Positions 1 through 4,216 of a stretch of 6,918 bases of DNA are shown here, one piece after another. This stretch comes from Candidatus Aminicenantes bacterium UBA876 (GTDB lineage: Bacteria; Acidobacteriota; Aminicenantia; UBA2199). Numbering within the stretch: position 1 is the stretch's first letter; each line of letters starts with the position of its first letter. The DNA is taken from the NCBI GenBank assembly GCA_002294665.1, contig DBFQ01000016.1, positions 1 to 6,918 on the forward strand. Direction: 5' to 3'. The notes beneath the pieces were generated by a model. It was not told the DNA's origin. It did not search any database and saw only the letters and a list, made by a program, of their open reading frames with translations. Made by a program: the position numbers and the translations under genes.

Positions 1-8
1 CTTCCCTC

Positions 9-40
9 TTCAACTTTTCAACTCTTCAACTTTTCAACTT
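9..40. repeat. Tandem octamer array, four copies of TTCAACT(T/C)
   Basis: Four head-to-tail 8-bp units (TTCAACTT, TTCAACTC, TTCAACTT, TTCAACTT) occupy 9-40. The same stretch can be read as two exact 16-bp copies at 8-23 and 24-39. On the minus strand the units read (A/G)AGTTGAA. The array overlaps the end of lhgO and supplies its TGA stop (26-28) and last three to four codons. Nothing matching the unit is seen at 1-7, so the array seems to end here rather than continue out of the window. Its function is unknown; slipped-strand expansion or a dispersed short repeat family are both possible. Confidence 0.85.
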
Positions 41-1243
41 CATTTGTTCCATTACCCGCGCGGCGATGGTTTCCCCGATGGTAATCGAGGCGGTGGCCGC
101 AGGAGACGGCGAATTCAGCACATGCACCATGCCGGGGGCTTCCACGATACGGAAATCATCCACCAATGTACCATCCGCTTCCAACGCCTGGGCCCGCACC
201 CCGGCACCGCCGCGGGTGACATCCGCCGCGGATATTTCGGGGATCAGCCGCTTCAGCGAGGCCACAAACGCCGGCTTCACCCAGGATCGCCACATTTCCC
301 CCATTCCCATGCCCAGGTGGCGCATCCCCATGCGCATGAAGCCGCGATACAAGAACGTATCCACCATATCACGGATGGATATGTCGAGCTTGCGATATCC
401 TTCACGCCGGAATGCCGGCACCGCGTTCGGTCCCGCTTCCACACCGCCGTTGATCAGGCGCGTAAAATGCACGCCGAGGAAAGGAAAATTCGGGTCGGGC
501 ACGGGATAAATCAGGCCGTTGACCAGAGAGGTGCGCTGCGGACGAAGCACGTAATACTCACCACGAAAGGGAATGATCCGCAAAGCCGGGTTCACGCCGC
601 AGGCCCGGGCCACACGGTCCGACTGCAGTCCGGCGCAATTGACCAGGGCGCGGCAGCGGATCGTCCCTTGCGTGGTTTCCAGGATTTGGATGCCGTGCTC
701 CACGCTCCGGGAGATAAAGCGCGTGTTGGTACGGATTTCGCCATCCCGCCGCCGCACCTGCTGCGCAAAGGCGTCCGTGACCGCATGATAGTCCACAATC
801 CCGGTCTGGGGAACCCACAACCCCGCGATCCCGTCCACGCAGGGTTCATACTCCCGCAATTCCGTGACTTCGCGCAGGCGCCGCATATCCGTCAGGCCAT
901 TGGCTTCGCCCCGTTCAGCCAGGCGTTCCAACGCGGGGAGCTCGGACTTTTTCGTGGCCACGACCAATTTGCCGCAGCGCTGATGGGGGATGCCGTTCTC
1001 CTCACAGAAGCGATAGAGGGCTTCCCTCCCCTTTGTGCAGTTGAGCGCCTTCAGGGAGCCGGGGCGATAATACAAACCGGAATGGATCACGCCGCTGTTG
1101 TTGCCGGTCTGGTGAGCGGCCAGGCGATCCTCTTTTTCCAGGACCACCACGCCGCCTCGAACCGTACCACTCAAGGCCATGGCCGTAGCCACGCCCACGA
1201 TGCCGCCGCCGATGATCGCCGCTCCAAACGTGCGCTCCGTCAT
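26..1243 (-). CDS. lhgO: L-2-hydroxyglutarate oxidase (LhgO/L2HGDH family, FAD-dependent)
   Basis: This 405-residue protein is predicted to oxidise L-2-hydroxyglutarate to 2-oxoglutarate, with electrons passing to the quinone pool or oxygen in the characterised family. The N-terminus carries the FAD-binding Rossmann motif GGGIVG (residues 12-17) after a beta strand, ending in an acidic residue (LEKE, 35-38). The family block GNNSGVIHSGLYYRPGSLKA lies at about 48-66, followed by PFRGEYYVL (225-233), YPVPDPNFPFLGVHFTR (246-262), GPNAV (271-275), a GVRAQAL block (348-354), VDDF (361-364) and LNSPSPAATAS (376-386). The length matches the family (about 400-420). ATG at 1243 was chosen because AGGAGG sits just upstream (1248-1253) and the Rossmann fold starts right after it; the longer in-frame start at 1432 would overlap the divergent phosphatase gene. 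The C-terminal MKLKS and stop lie in the octamer array. The closely related glycine oxidase/DadA-like DAAO family is a less likely alternative, because the HSGLYY and LNSPSPAATAS blocks are specific. Confidence 0.93.
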   Translation of the reverse strand: MTERTFGAAIIGGGIVGVATAMALSGTVRGGVVVLEKEDRLAAHQTGNNSGVIHSGLYYRPGSLKALNCTKGREALYRFCEENGIPHQRCGKLVVATKKSELPALERLAERGEANGLTDMRRLREVTELREYEPCVDGIAGLWVPQTGIVDYHAVTDAFAQQVRRRDGEIRTNTRFISRSVEHGIQILETTQGTIRCRALVNCAGLQSDRVARACGVNPALRIIPFRGEYYVLRPQRTSLVNGLIYPVPDPNFPFLGVHFTRLINGGVEAGPNAVPAFRREGYRKLDISIRDMVDTFLYRGFMRMGMRHLGMGMGEMWRSWVKPAFVASLKRLIPEISAADVTRGGAGVRAQALEADGTLVDDFRIVEAPGMVHVLNSPSPAATASITIGETIAARVMEQMKLKS

Positions 1244-1279
1244 TTCGCCTCCTGGTTGCCTGCGGGCATGTAATGCCGA

Positions 1280-1308
1280 ATGGTACCCCAACCCGGCCAC
1301 AGACTCAA
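1280..1308 (-). promoter_or_regulatory. Candidate sigma70-type promoter for lhgO
   Basis: Read on the minus strand, TTGAGT (plus 1303-1308) and TACCAT (plus 1280-1285) are separated by exactly 17 bp, each matching 4 of 6 consensus bases. Transcription would start near 1273 and give a leader of about 30 nt that contains the AGGAGG ribosome binding site. Prediction by eye only. Confidence 0.45.
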
Positions 1309-1322
1309 GCCCCCGAAAACCC

Positions 1323-1351
1323 TTTACGAAATCCATACATGATTGTAGTAT
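1323..1351 (+). promoter_or_regulatory. Candidate sigma70-type promoter for the SpoIIE-type phosphatase
   Basis: TTTACG (1323-1328) and TAGTAT (1346-1351) are separated by 17 bp. Transcription would start near 1358, about 30 nt before the ATG at 1390, and the leader would carry the AGGAG ribosome binding site at 1380-1384. The -35 box lies 14 bp from the -35 box of the divergent lhgO promoter, so the two promoters are back to back without overlapping. Confidence 0.45.
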
Positions 1352-1353
1352 GG
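1333..1353. promoter_or_regulatory. Inverted repeat, possible operator
   Basis: CCATAC (1333-1338) and GTATGG (1348-1353) form perfect 6-bp arms around a 9-bp spacer, a 21-bp dyad with arm centres 15 bp apart. It covers the spacer and -10 box of the candidate phosphatase promoter, where a bound dimeric regulator could block transcription. The sequence is clearly more AT-rich than its surroundings. No regulator gene is in the window, so the binding protein cannot be named. Confidence 0.35.
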
Positions 1354-1389
1354 TTCCATGTGTGACCGAACCCGTTTTCAGGAGCCCGC

Positions 1390-2370
1390 ATGAACCCGAG
1401 CGCAAAATCGCCCCGTGACGCCCTGACCGCAAGTATCGTGGAGCGCCTGCGCCCCATCAAACCCAGCCCCGGCGAAGTTCCGCGCCTGGACGAAATCGAG
1501 GTCGCGGGAATCACCCTGCCGCGAGCGGACGGGGTCGGCGGAGATCATATCATCTACATTGACTTCAACCGCCGCTACAACCTGGACGCGTTGCAGCGGG
1601 AAAAAGAAGACTGGTGGCAAAAAGAAGCCGGACAAACCCACTTGGCGCGCGAAGAACGTGCCGGCCTGGACGCTTTTTTAGCCCACCGCCGGGATCAATG
1701 GCGCCAACGCCTCGAAACCAACCGCCGCAAAGCCGGAGTTCTGGTCGCCGATGTGCGCGGCCACGACATTTCCGACGCGTTTGTCGTGGGCATGCTGCAC
1801 CAGGCCTTTCTTACCGGCGCCCTTTATGAGCTGAAGATTTTCGGTGAAATCACACCCAACCTGTTTGAAATCATCAACACACGTTTCTTTAATTCATCCA
1901 GCATCGGGGATTTCCTGACCATGATCTACGGCGAAATCTACGCCGATGGTACGTTTCGTTTCATCTCCGCCGGGCATCCCCCGCCGATTATTTTTTCCCG
2001 CCTGTACGGACGCTTCATGGATATCCCGCAAAGCGCCATCCGCACCTACCCGCCCATCGGGCTCATGCCGCGACGCGAAGAGGTCGACATCCAGGCGGCC
2101 GCCAGCCCGCTGGGATTCAAGGACGGATACCGCATCAGCGAATTGCGCCTCATGGCCCCCGGAGACCTCCTGCTGCTCTATACCGACGGCCTGACCGACC
2201 TGAGCGATGCGCAAGGAAAAGCGATCTTTCCCGCTGCGTTCACCGACATGCTGAAAGCCATGCCCGATGCCACCGCGGACACGATCGCCGTTGCACTCAG
2301 GGAATGGATCCGCCGCGAAAGCGGCACCCAGCAGGATGACATCTCTTTCGTGGTGATCCGTCGCAGATAG
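1390..2370 (+). CDS. PP2C/SpoIIE-type serine/threonine phosphatase (RsbU-like catalytic domain, standalone)
   Basis: This 326-residue cytoplasmic protein has the SpoIIE/PP2C phosphatase motifs in order: GGD at 50-52 with a further Asp at 58, VADVRGHD at 119-126 (family VxDVxGHG), an FLTMIYGEI strand at 175-183, SAGHPPP at 193-199, PPIGLMP at 221-227, LLYTDGL at 262-268, and DDISFVV at 316-322. The acidic metal ligands expected for Mn/Mg-dependent dephosphorylation are therefore present. In characterised systems such enzymes dephosphorylate an anti-sigma-factor antagonist (RsbV/SpoIIAA type), switching a sigma factor or other output. No PAS, GAF, HAMP or receiver domain is attached; the first 40 residues are short and unrecognised. 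A charged, Trp-containing, probably helical stretch at about 60-113 lengthens the spacing between the GGD and VADV motifs compared with short RsbU-type domains. ATG 1390 is preceded by AGGAG (1380-1384). No STAS or kinase partner gene is adjacent, so the target is unknown. Confidence 0.88.
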   Translation: MNPSAKSPRDALTASIVERLRPIKPSPGEVPRLDEIEVAGITLPRADGVGGDHIIYIDFNRRYNLDALQREKEDWWQKEAGQTHLAREERAGLDAFLAHRRDQWRQRLETNRRKAGVLVADVRGHDISDAFVVGMLHQAFLTGALYELKIFGEITPNLFEIINTRFFNSSSIGDFLTMIYGEIYADGTFRFISAGHPPPIIFSRLYGRFMDIPQSAIRTYPPIGLMPRREEVDIQAAASPLGFKDGYRISELRLMAPGDLLLLYTDGLTDLSDAQGKAIFPAAFTDMLKAMPDATADTIAVALREWIRRESGTQQDDISFVVIRRR

Positions 2371-2505
2371 GCACTTCCCGGGATCAGCACCCGCCACACA
2401 GATCCCCCCCACGAGTCCGGCGGGAGAAGCTGAAAACCGCGGCGGCCGCGCTTGCGTATTACCTTCTGCCGGCCTTACCCGGACCCATTCAGGAGGAATA
2501 CGCCC
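2371..2505. other. Gap between phosphatase and dipeptidase genes
   Basis: These 135 bp hold a GC-rich 5-bp stem with a 3-nt loop (CGCGG 2438-2442, CCGCG 2446-2450, containing a GCGGCCGC palindrome) and the dipeptidase ribosome binding site AGGAGGA (2491-2497). The stem has no following T-run, so it is a poor terminator candidate. I found no convincing -35/-10 pair; TTGCGT near 2451-2456 lacks a good -10 partner. Confidence 0.3.
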
Positions 2506-4137
2506 ATGAACCGTAAATCCGTAAACCAATGGCGCGCCTGGACCGCCGCATTATTTCTGTTCGGGTCGCTGCAGCTTTTCCCCTGCACCTCGATCCTGGT
2601 CACCCGCGGTGCGGCAGCAGACGGCTCCTGCATCATTACCTACTCCTGCGACGGCGAATTCCATCCCCGCCTGAATATCATTCCCGCCGCGGATCATGAA
2701 CCGGGATCCATGCTGGATGTGCGCGGATTTCGCGGCGTAATCGGCAAGATCCCCCAGGTCGCCCATACCTGGAAGGTGGTCGGGCTCATGAACGAGCATC
2801 AGCTCGCGATCGGGGAAACCACTTTTGACGGCCGCCTGGAACTGGTGAACCGCAAGGCCATGATGCATTACTATCCGCTGATGTTGCTGGCGCTGCAACG
2901 CGCCCGCACCGCCCGCGAAGCCATCACCGTAATGACGGACCTGGTGGAAAAGCATGGCTACTCCAGCAGCGGCGAGTCTTTCTCCATTGCCGATAAGAAC
3001 GAGGCGTGGATCATGGAAATGGTCGGTACCGGTCCCGGCGGCAGGGGCGCAGTCTGGGTGGCGTTGCGCCTGCCCGACGGCATGGTGTCCGCACACGCCA
3101 ACATGGCCCGGATCGGCACCTTTCCCCTGAATGACCCGGAGAACTGCCGCTATTCAAAGAACGTGATCGAGTTCGCGATCGAAAAAGGGTACTACGATCC
3201 GGATTCCGGCAAGCCCTTCCACTTCGCCGACGCCTATTGCCCCCCCACGGAAGAACAGGTCCGCTATTCCGCACGCCGCGTCTGGAGCATTTTCCGCCGT
3301 GTCGCCCCATCCATGAACCTGTCCGCCGCCTACAGCGACGGGCGCGGCAAAGGCAAACCCTACCCGTTGTGGATCCGCCCGGACCGCAAGCTCAACCTGC
3401 GTGACGTCATGAACCTGCACCGGGATCACTACGAGGGCACACCCTTTGACATGACCCGTGACCTGTCGGCCGGCCCCTTCGGCGCACCCGACCGCTGGCG
3501 CCCCATGACCTGGAAAGTGGACGGAAAAACCTATGGCTGGGAACGCCCCATCGCCACCCAGCAGGCGGGTTTCGTATTCGCCTCGCAATCGCGCCGCGAT
3601 GTCCCCGACGAAGTGGGCGGCGTATTCTGGTATGCCATGGACAACCCCCACACCTGTGTATTCGTCCCCCTCTACACTACCATCACGGAACTTCCCCCTT
3701 CCTACACCCGCGGATCTTTGCAGCAGTTTTCCCGCGATTCGGCCTGGTGGGCTTTCAACTTCGTTGCCAATTACGCCAACCTGCGCTACAGCCACATGAT
3801 CAAGGAGATCCGCGCCGTGCAGGAGCGGATCGAGGATCTGCAATTCGCCCTGCAGCCCGCGATTGAGCAAACCGCTCTCAACCTGTTACGGACCGACCCG
3901 AGCCGGATCGCGCCTTTTTTGACCCGCTGGTGCGTCAGCAACGCCGAAACGGCGGTTCAGGACTGGTGGAAACTGGCCGACCACCTGATCACCAAGTACA
4001 ACGACGGTTATATCAAAGATGAAAACGGCCGGCCGCGTGAAGTGGGTTACCCGGAAGAATGGCTGCGCGAAGAGCTGCGCCGCAATCCCGACAGGTTCCG
4101 CATCCGGCAGGCCCGCAAAGGCGAAGGCGAATTGTAA
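2506..4137 (+). CDS. Secreted C69-family dipeptidase (Ntn-hydrolase, Cys nucleophile)
   Basis: This 543-residue protein belongs to peptidase family C69 (PepD-like dipeptidases), N-terminal-nucleophile hydrolases that cleave dipeptides or other small amide substrates. The start MNRKSVNQWRAW plus a hydrophobic run (residues 12-25, AALFLFGSLQLF) is a probable export signal. It leads directly to Cys27 in PCTSILVTRGAAADGS, where the family has C-T-x-x-x-V-x-K-x-A-x-x-D-G-S, so Cys27 is the expected catalytic N-terminus after cleavage. Further family-like blocks are GLMNEHQLAIGE (93-104), SFSIADKNEAWIMEMVGTG (158-176), VWVALRLPDGMVSAHANMAR (183-202), and RDVMNLHRDHYEGTPFDM (299-316). The C-terminal part (about 430-460) is helical and charged. 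ATG 2506 has AGGAGGA at 2491-2497; the in-frame ATG at 2452 lacks such a site and would place arginines and prolines before the signal. The gene follows the phosphatase by 135 bp on the same strand, without a clear promoter or terminator between, so co-transcription is possible but unproven. Confidence 0.9.
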   Translation: MNRKSVNQWRAWTAALFLFGSLQLFPCTSILVTRGAAADGSCIITYSCDGEFHPRLNIIPAADHEPGSMLDVRGFRGVIGKIPQVAHTWKVVGLMNEHQLAIGETTFDGRLELVNRKAMMHYYPLMLLALQRARTAREAITVMTDLVEKHGYSSSGESFSIADKNEAWIMEMVGTGPGGRGAVWVALRLPDGMVSAHANMARIGTFPLNDPENCRYSKNVIEFAIEKGYYDPDSGKPFHFADAYCPPTEEQVRYSARRVWSIFRRVAPSMNLSAAYSDGRGKGKPYPLWIRPDRKLNLRDVMNLHRDHYEGTPFDMTRDLSAGPFGAPDRWRPMTWKVDGKTYGWERPIATQQAGFVFASQSRRDVPDEVGGVFWYAMDNPHTCVFVPLYTTITELPPSYTRGSLQQFSRDSAWWAFNFVANYANLRYSHMIKEIRAVQERIEDLQFALQPAIEQTALNLLRTDPSRIAPFLTRWCVSNAETAVQDWWKLADHLITKYNDGYIKDENGRPREVGYPEEWLREELRRNPDRFRIRQARKGEGEL

Positions 4138-4154
4138 GCCGCGGTGGCGGAGAT

Positions 4155-4216
4155 CGCCGACAGGCGGCGGCGGAGACGATACGCCGTCGTGATGGCTACG
4201 GCAATCACAGGTAGCC
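4155..4216. terminator. Hairpin-rich gap between convergent genes, weak bidirectional terminator candidate
   Basis: The 67-bp space between the dipeptidase stop (4137) and the sulfatase-like stop (4205) contains several short dyads. These are CGCCG (4155-4159) with CGGCG (4165-4169), CGGCG (4168-4172) with CGCCG (4182-4186), and GGCTAC (4194-4199) with GTAGCC (4211-4216). The last pair spans the sulfatase-like stop codon and, read on the plus strand, is followed after a few bases by CTTTTC. No long T-run is present, so a classical intrinsic terminator is not demonstrated. Confidence 0.3.

Noticed and set aside
8..40. Octamer repeats as the edge of a CRISPR array
   Set aside because: The units are contiguous with no spacers and are far shorter than CRISPR repeats; no cas gene is present.
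44..1273. Long plus-strand open frame (409 codons) covering nearly the whole of lhgO
   Set aside because: It is antisense to a gene with clear family motifs, its translation is rich in His, Arg, Gly and Pro with no recognisable domain, and long antisense frames are expected in GC-rich coding DNA.
1244..1432. Upstream in-frame extension of lhgO to an ATG at 1432
   Set aside because: The extra 63 residues would overlap the phosphatase start and the divergent promoters; AGGAGG next to the ATG at 1243 and the Rossmann motif position favour the shorter form.
2438..2450. GC stem with a GCGGCCGC palindrome as terminator of the phosphatase gene
   Set aside because: Only 5 bp of stem, a 3-nt loop, no T-run, and such short palindromes are common in GC-rich DNA.
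1894..2529. Minus-strand open frame (211 codons) opposite the phosphatase
   Set aside because: It lies antisense to the phosphatase motif region, has no domain signature, and its span crosses the gap and the start of the next gene.
3154..3870. Minus-strand open frame (238 codons) opposite the dipeptidase
   Set aside because: It is a shadow frame within a confidently assigned C69 gene and has no motifs of its own.
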